Translations under genes and position numbers: made by a program
NCBI GenBank assembly: GCA_039111635.1
Contig: JBCAQO010000003.1
Span: 1,364,001 to 1,428,000 of the forward strand
Length of the DNA: 64,000 bases
Reading direction: 5' to 3'
From: Heterobasidion occidentale
Lineage: Eukaryota > Basidiomycota > Agaricomycetes > Russulales > Bondarzewiaceae
The notes under the pieces: generated by a model
The model's input: the letters and a program-made list of their open reading frames with translations, nothing else
The model's database searches: none
Told to the model about the DNA's origin: nothing
Part shown: positions 11,855-22,900 of the stretch, in pieces
Layout: each line of letters begins with the position of its first letter
How positions within the stretch are numbered: position 1 is the stretch's first letter

Positions 11855-12007
11855 ATCTGTAGCGCATACATACATACATACTCCAGCACATCAGTCGCGC
11901 TCCCTGGAGCACGCGCTATTACGCGTTTTCAGGCCTCCGCACTTGATGCATAGGTCAAGACTGATAAAGATAAGCATAGAATGCGAAGGACGTAAATGTA
12001 GGCACTA

Positions 12008-13454
12008 TCAATCAAAAGTAATCTTTGTTCCGAGACTAGGGACAATAGCTGCCTGCTCTCTTTTTGCCAACGCCAGAGCAGCGCCAGGCGTAGGCCGTGG
12101 CCGCTTCCCACCGCTTCCCCTAGGTCTGCCGGACCCTGAGTCGCGACCTTCGTGACCCTCTTTTCTTGGAACAACCTCTTGTTCTTCAGAGTGAGCGTTG
12201 GACGGCTCGTTATCGACTCTCTGCCGTTTCCTGGGATCAGAACGATTTGCTTCGTGAAGACGCTTGATCCTGGCCCCCGCAGCACCGGGGCCACCACCAC
12301 GACGAACAGCGTCTGCTGATGCATATTCGACGACTAGTTTTCGACCGTTCAAGTGATGGTTTTTGGGATTGACGAGAGCAGCAGTGGCATGCTCTATGCT
12401 CGTAAAGTCGACGAACGCGAAGCTACCGAGACATTCATGTCAGACATCGCAACTTAGAAGATCGAGCGCAAAAAGCTTACCCCTTACACAGTCCACTATC
12501 CTCAAACGTTCCCATACGGATTTTTCGTATCCATATGTCTTCCTTCTCCTCTTTCTCCTCCTCTTCATCTTTCAAATCCACCTCCTTCTTGGGCTTGACT
12601 TGTCTATGTGCTGTGAGGAGGTCGCGTATCGACGCTTCAGTGGTTTCAAAGCCGAGATTTCCCAAAAACAGAGTCGGGGCTGGGGGTTGTTTTTGTGCAC
12701 TGAGGATTTTTTGTGACGTTTTCGACATTCCCTTGACCGAAAGGGCCACAGCACCGTCGTCTGCTGCATTAGCTGCAGGTGCAGGACGACCCGTGAAGTC
12801 GCCACCTGATGCCGCCGTTGGCATTAGTAGAGAGATAATCTGAGAACAGCATGCTCACCGTCTTTGATGAGGAGCCTTCGACCATCAAGCGGATTTTCAG
12901 ACATGGCGATAGCAGCCACCTTGGCCTCAGGAGTAGCAAAGTCGACATAAGCAAACCTGAAAGAATTCTCAGATTTTTCCATCATAAGTGCACTAGACGC
13001 GGGAGGTTGAACGAACCCGCGATTCTCTTTACGAACTGGACCATTAGGATTCTTGTCTCCAGCCTTTGTGGGTATATGCACGCGTGTTATTTCTGCATCC
13101 CCGAAGAATTGTCTCAAAGCTTCCGCGGTCGTTTTGAACGACAGGTTGCCGACCCATACAGAGTTCTGCCGTTTTGGTTGCGTCGCACTGGCCGCTTTTG
13201 TACTTTTTTTCTTGGTCTCCTCTGGAGCTTCTGTCCTTTGTTTTCAGCTTTCTTTTTTCCTTCCGTTTGGCGGCATGGGAAAGAACCGGTTCATTTGATT
13301 GCTCGGGTTCGGAGTCACTCGAATCGCTATCATTCGAGGAGTTGGTATCAGAGGTAGCTGCAGATCGACGCTTTTTGGAAACAGGTTCAGGAGATAGAGA
13401 ACGCGAGGACGATGCGCTTGAGGACGACGCGCTTGAGGACGATGGGGATGCCAT
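12008..13454 (-). CDS. NOP13: Nop13-type nucleolar protein with two RRM domains
   Basis: RNA-binding nucleolar protein of the Nop13 family, associated with pre-ribosomes. From the start MASPSSSSAS (13454) the N-terminus is Ser-rich, acidic and then basic. RRM1 begins SVWVGNLSFKTTAEALRQFF and includes FRFAYVDFATPEAKVAAI. RRM2 begins TLFLGNLGFETTEASIRDLL, then FAFVDFTSIEHATAALVN across an intron. The C-terminal tail is basic (KRQRVDNE, GGKRPRPTPGAALALAKREQ). Introns lie after LLIKDG and after SGLCKG. The T7 run at 13204-13210 (A7 on the coding strand) carries one base too many for the frame to pass from the basic linker into RRM1. An in-frame start at 13502 is possible. It runs divergently from the ferric reductase. 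Confidence 0.85.
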
Positions 13455-14465
13455 TGGGAAGGAAGAGTGCCAGTTGATCTTCCCACGCACCCTCGGTGCC
13501 AACAGGGTGGTCAGCCCGACACCCTCGCAATGCTAGCAGCACGTCGTGTGAGTCCGCCATGCTTTTCCATCCACAGACACTCTCCGAAGCCTCGTACACA
13601 TAGGTACACATCTAGGCAGGGAACACCATCATGTGCTTATCTGATAGGCCTGCGCAACCTCGAAGTGTACCAGCTTCAATATTTCAGACATCTCCCTGAA
13701 AAGTGGACCCTGGAGCTCCCTGGAGTTACGGCTAGTCTCATCTAGGTGCCATCTACGGGTTGTTTTGCGGCGGCATTCCATCTTTCAAGTCATGAGTAAA
13801 CACTGAAACCAGTCGGGTGCTATATACTGGCCTTCGCCTCCCCGTCGACAAATGAAACGCATCCTCCGCGCGTACCCCAAAAATCTTTGGAACCCTGAAT
13901 ACTATCTTCGTTGACCTTTTTATGTTGAGGTTGATGGCTTATGCGGCTCTCCGTCTCTTGTTCACCTGTCTATGACCGAACTTGATGTCACTTGACTTCC
14001 TTGTGGCCTGATATCCTGACCGGCATCCCCTTGTTCAGTGCTTCGCATCTATTCATATAATGCGACTTGCCTCCCTCCGCTACGATTGGATCGGCAGCAA
14101 CTCAGGGTCCCCGGCATGATGTTACAATGAACAATTTTCTTCGACACTCGGGACGGCTTCAGCTTGGAGAACCTTCCTCGCTGATCCTTCTCGCTTATCG
14201 GATAAGATTGGCTTCTGCATATCATCAGGTGCTATTTATATCTCCCATTCTGTTATCAGATTACGAGAAAACCTAGACACACCTACAGGTCATGTATCCC
14301 TGAAGTGGGAAGAAATTCCCTTTGTCAATAGCGCTGCCTGACAGCAGACAAGGTCTAGTATGCATACGTCCTCTCGGTGTGAGAGTGGCCAAGGGAGGAG
14401 GTCCGCGATGTACTTAAGGATTTTCTGGTTAGTGCACGAAGGGACCGTCACCGTCTCCTGTCGTG
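13455..14465. other. Divergent intergenic region with GATA-type sites
   Basis: About 1 kb between the Nop13-type gene and the ferric reductase. It contains ATCTGATAG (13639), ATCGGATAA (14197) and TTATCAGATTA (14253), which resemble the ATCWGATAA element of fungal iron-responsive GATA repressors. No gene is seen. Confidence 0.5.
14197..14205 (+). promoter_or_regulatory. Candidate iron-GATA (SreA/Urbs1-type) site
   Basis: ATCGGATAA sits inside TTATCGGATAA, 261 bases before the ferric reductase ATG. The known fungal consensus is ATCWGATAA, so one position deviates. Its place in front of an iron-uptake gene makes a repressor site plausible. Confidence 0.4.
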
Positions 14466-16889
14466 ATGTCCACCTCAGCTTCAGCAGCTGCAGCGTCAGA
14501 AAGCGCTCACCTCCACGCCATCAAACACCGTGGCGAATTTGTAGGTGTCCTTTGGGCCTCAGCGTTCCTCTGATCTGACCGCAGAATTGCTGCCATAGGA
14601 ATATCCGAAACAGGTTTGGTATCTGGTGCTCAGCGCCATTGCTCTTGCAACCCTCGTCAACGTGGTTAGTATCCTATGGTCATGGCTTCGCGTACGCGCC
14701 CACCGCCATCAAGATCAAAAGCAAGCGACCAAAAAATTCTCTATTCTAAGGCTGCCCGCCGCGGTGCTGACGTCGTCGCGCATCTTTGCCTTTCGTTATC
14801 ATCTTCCTTTGGGTACAACGTTCTCCATGTCCTTGTTTGAGACTTTCATCACTCTCGCATATCTGGCTGCTCTCCTCACTTGGGAGTTTGTACACAGTGC
14901 GTCATGGATCCTCTCCACTAGACAGATTCTATTGATCACCCACGACCTTTGAATACAGCAAATAATCTGGACCCTGACTTTTGGTCCAACAAGGCTGCAC
15001 ACCTCGCAGCTATCCAAGTACCCTTGCTTCCTGCTCTATCTTCGAAAAACAACGTGATAGGCTGTGCGTGTTCCATTCGTTGAGGAATATTATGTCTAAC
15101 TTGCTTTCAGGGCTTACTGGAGTCAGCCATGAAAAGGTCATAAATTTCCAGGATATCTACACCCTTGCTAACCGCAAATTTACTTAGCTCAACGTTCTCC
15201 ACCGCAGCGTTGCCCGGTGTATCCTAGTCTTGATCTGGATTCATCTCTGGGGAAGGTATGTTATCACGGTCCGCTCGATCAATTTCTATCATTTGACATT
15301 AATCAAAACAAGGCATCGCATCGGGTCAGTACCAATAACTAAGGATAGACCTATGAACTCGCTTTCTGACCTCGTTACAGATTTACTGGTGCAGACGATC
15401 TCTCTGTATTCCATTGGGAGCGGCTTGGGCTTGCTGCAGGTACCATATATACCCTTACCATCATCCTCACCTTGCGGCCAATTCGATTACTGTCGCACGA
15501 GGTCTTTTACTTCACTCATATCATATTAGTATTGTAAGGTTTTCCGTCCATCCGTACCGCACTTTCTCAATATGAGGATTACAGCGCTTTCGTCCTGCTA
15601 GCTTACTTCCACACTTTGACGCCTGGGTATGTCACATTGCTCATTTCCCGCCTTCTGCTCACTCAACCCGCAAATTTCAGGTTTAGCTACTATATCTGGC
15701 CAACGTGGGTCGTGTGGGGCTTCGAACGTCTTTCCGCCTCGCTCGGTACCTCACCCTCAACGTCTTCCTCCGCCCTTCGCATTCCAAAGCGCGACTCTCG
15801 CTCATCAGCAGCGACTCCCTCCGCCTAACGCTCACCCGACGGATCCCCCTCGGGTGGATGCCAGGCCAACACGTCTTCCTCGCTTTCCCGACCGTCTCGA
15901 ACGTGCCCCTCGAATCCCACCCGTTCACGATCGCGAACATAGCGAAGGAGGGCGAGGGCGAACAGGAGCTTGTGTTCATCATTCGCGGGAGAGAGGGGCT
16001 GACGAAGAGGCTGGTGGAGCGGGCGGCAGAGAAGGACGGGGTCAAGATCCCTGTGTTCTTGGACGGGCCGTACGGCAACCCCACGAATCTGCGGCCATAT
16101 ACGACGTGTGTCCTCATTGCTGGTAAAAAAAAAACACCCCTTATATATCCATCTCTTCGATGTGCTGATGACTTGGTGATGCAGGCGGGAGCGGGGTTTC
16201 ATATACTTTGCCTCTTTTGCTTGATTTAGTCAAGTCAGTATCGCCGTGCACACCGTCGAGCGTCTCATAACGTTCTGATATCTTTAGGCGGGTGCGGGAT
16301 GGGACAGCGCTAGCGAAGAGGATCGTGTTCGTCTGGGCCATCCGTGACGAAGGTCAGCAATTTCCCAATCCTATCCCACGCACCCTGAGCCCACATATTT
16401 CTATCAGAGTACCTGGAGTGGGTCGCTGGATTGCTCGCGGATGTCATATCCACTGTCCCTCCCAGCCTCTCCATCAACATCGACCTATACGTGACCGGCA
16501 CTGGTACACAGGCGAAAGCGGCGAGCGATCTGCCCATCCAAGAACAAGTAGCTGCCCCGCGCTCTGCACGCGAGCCGTCGGGGTCAGGAGAGAAGACTCC
16601 TGAGAGCGCCGAAGTCGGCGGGCTTCCGCCGCCTCAGAAGGGTAGACCGAACGTGGCGCAGCTCGTGCATGACGAGATGCACACAGCGGAGGGGCCGATG
16701 TCAGTCGATGGTGAGCGGGCTGATTTAACTGTTCGAAGGTGCCTTGTGTGACATGCCATACCAGTTTCTGGACCTCCGTCGCTGATCAAAGCCGTCCGCG
16801 ACTCGCTGACCTCGCCCATATCTGCAACGCGGAGCGTGATGAATGGGGGTCCCACTGTACACTTCCACGCCGAAAACTTCACGTTGTGA
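14466..16889 (+). CDS. Ferric/cupric reductase (FRE family)
   Basis: Membrane metalloreductase that passes electrons from NADPH through FAD and two haems to extracellular Fe(III)/Cu(II). The start MSTSASAA at 14466 splices at 14541-14598 to EYPKQVWYLVLSAIAL, the first helix. HEK-LNVLHR-VARCILVLIWIHLWGR and FYFTHIIL carry likely haem histidines. The FAD motif appears as ESHPFTIAN and the NADPH site as AGGSGVSYTLPLLLD. The C-terminus ends in VHFHAENFTL. Many small exons occur, including a 12-base exon at 15313-15324. One frame break sits at the TTT run 15731-15733; an extra T restores FERLFRLARYL. Upstream GATA-type sites suggest iron repression. A decayed duplicate of part of its 3' end lies at 17178-17251. 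Confidence 0.9.
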
Positions 16890-17612
16890 TGCTTTCTTCG
16901 TCTCGCCGATATGCAGTCTTTTAGTAGGGACTATGGATGCCCTGCCAAAGGAGTGTTCCATGCAACAAGTAGAGCAATGTGTTCATGTCGTCGTAGCGCG
17001 AGTATGTTGATAGTTCGTGACAATTTCTAATCCGATTGAGTTGACATACCTCAGTGAAGGTGCACATTCCTGTTCCGACAAGACTGGGAAGGAGTGTGTT
17101 CACCTACGATGCGATTGATGCATTGACCAGTTCGAAGTTGAACATGTGCAGAAAAGACGAATCGTCTCTGGAGGCTGAGACGGAATATGGTGCAGCTCGT
17201 ACGCGACGAGATGAGTACAACGGAGAGGCTGATGTCAGTCGACGGCGAATGTGTTCCAGCGGCCTCACCAGAGTTTCTGACGCGAGCTTTTCGACCACAC
17301 CATTAGAACGAAGTCAAGGCGCAGTTTTAAGGGAATATCCATTGATATTCAGTTCGAGTGAGTTGGGATGTCTGCTTCGCTGGGTCCTGTAAGGGTCCGT
17401 ATCAGCTCGATTAGTCACTTATGGAATACAGTATGATAGCGTCTACGAATACAAATGTGCGCGACAAGCGCGAGAGAAAATCATGACCGAGAGATGCCCA
17501 TACAAAAATGATGTCGCACGCAATTGTATCTGCGCGCTGATATACTGGCATTCGTAAAGGAAGGCACGTGAAAGACGGACGTCTGTCTATGCGCATATGC
17601 CAAAGTCACGAT
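16890..17612. other. Convergent intergenic region with gene relic
   Basis: Between the ferric reductase stop and the end of RCF2 paralogue B. It holds the ferric-reductase-derived relic at 17178-17251; otherwise nothing is seen. Confidence 0.5.
17178..17251 (+). pseudogene. Relic copy of ferric reductase 3' coding segment
   Basis: These 74 bases align without gaps to 16644-16717 of the ferric reductase, with 17 mismatches by eye, about 15 of them transitions. The encoded strings correspond as NMVQLVRDEMSTTERLMSVD versus NVAQLVHDEMHTAEGPMSVD. Flanking sequence is no longer alignable apart from a short CCAG-TTTCTG segment downstream. No open gene surrounds it. Confidence 0.65.
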
Positions 17613-18443
17613 CTAGAGCGCATTCGCCGGGAGTTTGCCCACCCTCCTCTGCTCCTCCTCTCTCGCCTCGGCCTCAAGCTGCGAAGAAGACGCCGTTAGG
17701 GTGTGCGTGATCGAGAGGTGAAGCGGACAGAACGCGACTTACGACATCTTTCCATGAGTGGTCGACTACGCCCCGGTGCTCAGCAGCTTCTTGGCGCTGC
17801 TGGTGCGTGAGGATACCAGCACCGACCAAGACGCCGATTGTGAGGCCCTGGGCCCACATACGGGCTTGGACAACTTTCTGTGAAGTCGACTGGTGCCTGT
17901 CATATAATATGGATTTCATGAGTGACACATACACACGAGTTAGGACACGAGACGCCCGTACCTGTCCCGCATGACGATGGTGCCAGCGATGGCCATGCTG
18001 ACGGCCCAGCTACCGAGGATGACCGAGTACTGGTTTTGTTTCGCCCACTGCAGGACCTTCTGTCCCGGGGTGAGCTTTTGCCATTGAGACTCCTCTTTCC
18101 TCTTGGCGCTCTCTATCACACGCCTCGTCGCGCCCGTCCTATGTGACAGGTTAGACATATGAAAGCCTGTAGCATGGTGGCCACGCCGTGCTTACCAGTG
18201 ACGCTCTTCGTCAAACTCGAGACCACGGCGTTCGGTCTGGATGGCATAGGTAGGGCCGACGACGAGGACGACGCCGAGCGCCTTGAGCGACGGGGGGAGG
18301 GCGCGGTAGGCGGGGAAGCGGCGGTGGGCGAGATAGGACAGGGGTAACGAGATGGCAAGACCGCCGAGAATGCCCTCGACGGCTCCGCGAAGAGAGGCGG
18401 CCTGCAGAGCGTCGAGTTCTTCCTGGGAAACGTTGACCTTCAT
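17613..18443 (-). CDS. RCF2: RCF2-type HIG1-domain protein, paralogue B
   Basis: Second copy of the Rcf2/Aim38 supercomplex factor. From ATG 18443, exon 1 (18196-18443) encodes EGILGGLAISLPLSYLAHRR and LGVVLVVGPTYAI. After the intron splitting a Trp codon come QWQKLTPGQKVLQWAKQNQY and VILGSWAVSMAIAGTIVMRD. The HIG1-like segment SQKVVQARMWAQGLTIGVLV then follows in one exon. The last exon encodes a basic/acidic tail ending LPANAL at 17613. Compared with the plus-strand paralogue at 6621-7514, it keeps the Trp-codon intron but lacks the SQK/VVQ intron and has a different last junction. A TATA-like TTTATAAG lies about 70 bases upstream (about 18511-18518). It is convergent with the ferric reductase. 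Confidence 0.88.
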
Positions 18444-18742
18444 GTCGAGGAGCGGGGGCTGGGGCGGTGTATGCGGTTGTGAAATAGACTAGATTCGTGG
18501 GATGGAGATACTTATAAAGAGGGACGCGGGACAACGAGGATGGCAGAGGAGGGGAGCTGTGTCCTGCTGTGTCCTGGCTGTGCCGTCCTCCTCCTCGCAT
18601 TGGCGCACTCTCCCGTACCGGGACGCATCGGGAAACACCCCGGGGCATGCCGGAGTGCGATCACGTGGATGCCGACACTCACGCGACGCCCAGGTCTGGC
18701 CACCAGCCCGACACTGTCCGTCTCCGGCGCCTTCAATTGAAG

Positions 18743-19727
18743 ATGCTCGGCACCCTCAACCCCTCCCCGACCATCGACCTGGGGGTCACCCGGCGCGCTA
18801 CCGCTCCGGCACACAAGAACCCCATCTCCCATTCTGCCAAAAACTCCATCGACAATGCGGCTGCTCCAAGTGCAGTCCAGCGCGCTGCCGTTGCATTCGA
18901 GTATGCCTCCCTGCGATACCAAGCGCACTGTCCTCTCGGGATGTACATCATCCCGTCCCCCGAGAACCTATCCATCTGGGACGGCGTTTTGTTCGTCCAC
19001 CAAGGTATGCACGATGTCCGCTGCAATAGATCCTGAACAGCCCTCGAGCCGTGTCGCACAACCAGGCTACTACACGGACTCGATACTCAAGTTCCGCCTG
19101 ACGTTCCCCGCTGACTACCCCGAGCGCGCGCCGACCGTGCACTTCATCACGGACATCTTCCATCCCCTCATTTCTCAGCAAGATGGCGCGTTCAACCTGG
19201 GCGCAAAGTTCCGTCCGTGGAGGTCAGTGCCCGGCCCGCGCTCGCGAATATAGTCCGCGGGCTCACGAGAATGCTTATCGAGGCCCCGGGAAAACCACGT
19301 CTACGATATCCTGCATTATGTCAAGGCTTCCTTCAAGAAGCACGCGCTCGACCAATTCAAAGAGACGGACTGCTTCAACAAAGAAGCCTTCAGGTCCGTA
19401 CCGTCCGTTCCTTCCCTCTCCAGTCTACTTGACTGACCGAGGCTCCCAGATTGTGAGCGCTTGCACATAGACTGCCATTCCCGCGCATCGGGAGTCTGAT
19501 TCCGCGTATTATCCAGATACCACGACTCCACATCGTCGTTCGCCGCTCTCGCGACGCAGTCGTCGATGCTATCCCAGACTGCCTCGGCCCTCTTCGACAG
19601 CGACCATCCGACGATGGCAGCGAAAGGCCCCGCGCACGGTTTGCCCTTCCGCGAGCTACGACCAGAGCAGTCCCACGCTCTGCGATTAAAAATGGGTCTG
19701 CAGGAGTGGGACGACGAGGTCGAATGA
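18743..19727 (+). CDS. AKTIP/FTS-type UEV (inactive E2-like) protein
   Basis: UBC-fold protein without catalytic cysteine, like AKTIP/FTS, which in animals and Aspergillus belongs to the FTS-Hook-FHIP complex linking early endosomes to dynein. From ATG 18743 a disordered N-terminus leads to the UBC core: CPLGMYIIPSPENLSIWDG, FRLTFPADYPERAPTVHFIT, then DIFHPLISQQDGAFNLGAKF. The segment where active E2s carry the catalytic Cys contains none. FRPWRPRENHVYDILHYVKA matches the FTS C-terminal helix region. Introns are supported at 19005-19065, 19223-19282 and 19394-19516; the last is unusually long (123 bases). The protein ends LQEWDDEVE. Family membership is fairly firm; the trafficking role is inferred. 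Confidence 0.82.
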
Positions 19728-19971
19728 AGTCCGCTCACGAAGAGATCTCGTCGGTTACGAATGCACGACACTAACGCGTATGACATGTTTTTAATCGTTT
19801 ACCTGTTTACCACGAATGTAATATATACCGTGTATGCCTAGATGAGAAGGGTATCGGGTCTAATAGATGTCCGCAAATGAAACATTTAGGTTCTATCCGC
19901 AAGGGTGATAAGATGTCGATGAGATGTCAGACAAGGGTGTCTCAAGTAGTGCTGATCAATCGACCAATCGA

Positions 19972-22900
19972 TCAAGGATAGTCCTTGCTGCTGTCGTTCG
20001 CCACGGGCGTCGTGAGCGCTTCGATAGTCAGCGCGTCGTCCACGGCGTCCTCGTCCTAAAAAAAGACGACACCGACCAAAGTGAGCTAGACCACCCCACA
20101 CACAATCAAAGAATATTCTTAGACCGACCCCTATCTGTCTACCGAAGTGCTTGGACAATTTCGAAATCACCACGCTGTACGGCAAGTGCTGCGTGAGTTT
20201 CCTAAGGGAGACGGGACGCAGCGGGTGAGCACAGGGTCGAGCGATGTCTGAGCGGACGCAGGCTCACCGTCGGGGCTGCACGTTGAGCGAGTGCCGCGCG
20301 TCGAGCGCCGAGTCGAGCACATTCGACGAGTGCGCGCCCTCGCTTAGCGAAAGCTTGATCGAGTACTCCTTGTCGGACTTGCCACGCCCGTGATTCCGTT
20401 CATACAGCTCGAACCTGCGAGGAAATCATACAATCAATCTCAGAAGAATTGCGATCCGAGGTTGTAGAGCGCACGTTATGTGGGACTGGCATCGCAGCAG
20501 AGAAAATCAGCGCTTTCGTTTGCGACAGGGTTGAATAACCGGCAGCGCACCGCATAATCCAGTTCCGGTATTCTTCGATTAGCGATTGGCAGTCCCGAGA
20601 GGAGGACGAGGTTGACCAGTGTGTGGATGTGGCTTTCCTTGGTGAAATAGCACGTCAGGGAGCTTCCGCCGTTGTTCCGCGCGTTCTCGAGATCCTCGAC
20701 GACTTTTCGAAGAAGTGGCAAGGACGTGAGCACGCCGATTTCTTCCCTTGAGCACACGCGACCAGGAAATTAGATGGGTGAACAAACCATAATGGGTGGT
20801 GACATGCGCAGGCTTACTTCTCATCGGGGTCGATCCCGTATCCTGAGGGGCGACGAGGTCGAAGAGGGCTTTGGCACGGCCATAGAGCTCGTGCAATTTG
20901 CGGTCCTGTTGCTGGTGTTGCTCCTTGGTACCGCTCTCGTCGAAGATGGCGAACAGGAATGCACGGTGATGGAGCGCGCAGTATTTAATGGTGTCGTACA
21001 ATTCGGAGACCTGACATCCACGGATGTAAGTCAGAGTATGATAATGAGAGACCATGTGTGAGGCTCACCCGGGACGGGTCGAACTTTTCCTGTTTAACAT
21101 CACAGAAGTCCTCGAATAACTTCTCCCACCGTTCGCGGAAGAGCCAAGGTTCGTCGTCGCAACACCTGTATACTCTTCTAAGGGAGGATTATGGAAACGA
21201 CGAACGAGAAACATACCATCGCTCTTGGATTTTCTCGACATCTAGAGTCTCGAAATTTTTGCGCATGATGTCCCGGAAAGAGCTGAGGAGTTCTATGACT
21301 TCCTATAACAGCGAGAAGTGAATCTCAATAATGGTCCTTATTCTTATGAAGGACCAGTACTGACCTTGACCACTTCCACGGGCTCCTTCTTCATGCTCTT
21401 GGGCCACGTCAACTCCGGTCGTTTCTCCGGCTCGCCTGGCCGCAACAAAATCTTGAGACGTTTCTTGACGTCGTCCATGAGGTCTTTGGCAGCGTTAGAA
21501 TCATCCAGCAAGTCTTTGCGAACAATGAGCTTGAGCGGCTCTCTCGGCGGTGTAGCCGGCTTTTGAACCCTGCGCATGGTTGCCATCGAGGGAGGAGCGC
21601 GATGAGAGATTACTGGACGTCGAGCTGGCCGAATATGTATGCTGTTGATTGTCGAGCAGGGCAGAAGCGAATATTTCCGCGGACGCAATGACACGCCGTT
21701 CAGAGGACGTAAAAATCTGGGTAGAAATCGATCAGTCAACGCGAGCGCTGGATCTCCAATAAGACGGACCTTGACGTTGCTTAGCGCCTCCTTGTCTGCG
21801 TGATGAACATAAGGCCGATGCACGTTCGTCAGAAAACACGCGAAAACATACTCATTATAGAAATATCTTTCTTCATATTTTCTCCCAGGTCTCGGGACTG
21901 ATACCGAGCCGAATGTGTGAACTCGCCGCCCCACTTAAATACGAGGGTCAGCTTCGTCAGCTTGCGTTCCTTCCCCACCTGCTTCTTCGAGTAGACTGGC
22001 TTCAGCTGCGCTTTCGTTCCGGGGAGCTCGATCTTGCTGAACAGCGCATTGCTGAGGAGGGCCAGCTTCGCAAGGTCCTCCCCATCCGCTCCAAGACCCT
22101 TGGCCTCGTTGACGGCGACGGCGACGCGGCTGAGTTGCTCTTTCTCACGGAGGATAATTTCTTCCTTCTCCCCGTTGAGTAATTTCACGAACGGCTGCGT
22201 CCATGTCTCTTGGATAGGGAAGTTGAATTTAAGTTTTTGCTTAGGCGTTCGGTCAGCATGCCGAAAGACTGTTACGTTCGCTTTCAGCAGCCAGGTCGAA
22301 GACTCCTGGGGCGGCGTCTCCGCCGCGATTAAAGGTCGATCTGGAGATGAATGTACGCGAAGACATAGTGCCGCAAGAATTTCTGAGGCTTTATCTGTGA
22401 AGTGGTGAAACCGTGAGGATGGTCTTGAGGACTGCATCATGCTGGAAGAACGGTGGCGTACCGTAATAGGAGTCGTTGCCCTTCACGAAACTCCAGCCGT
22501 TTACATCGATCACCTGACTCCGTGTGCCATTATCACAGCGGAGCATGTCAAAGCCGCATACTCTCTGGCCGAAACCTTCACATATCTTAGCCGCCCATGA
22601 CTTCTCTTCGTCATTCAGTCGCGTGATAAACCTGTTCCCGGTCGATATGCTAGTGAAAAAAATGATACTGAGAGAAACTCACCGAATTTCTTTTCCTTCG
22701 GTATTTCGTCTCACAAGGCCGTCGACCACGGGCGACTTGCGGGTCTCAGCATGAGTGTATTCCCGGCCGACAGTGTAAACTTTGATGTCCTCTGAGTTAT
22801 CAACGTCGATGAATTCTTCGTAGATGTAGGAACCATCTGTTCTTGGCTGATTCAATGTGGGGTCCATTTCACTGCTTTTGTTGCCAACCTTAATTGATGC

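Noticed and set aside
12363..12843. Plus-strand ORFs opposite NOP13
   Set aside because: Antisense to the RRM exons; the minus-strand reading has two complete RRM domains.
20579..21055. Open frame of 158 codons on the minus strand treated as its own gene
   Set aside because: It is an unspliced part of the Vip1 gene; the good family sequence inside it joins neighbouring exons.
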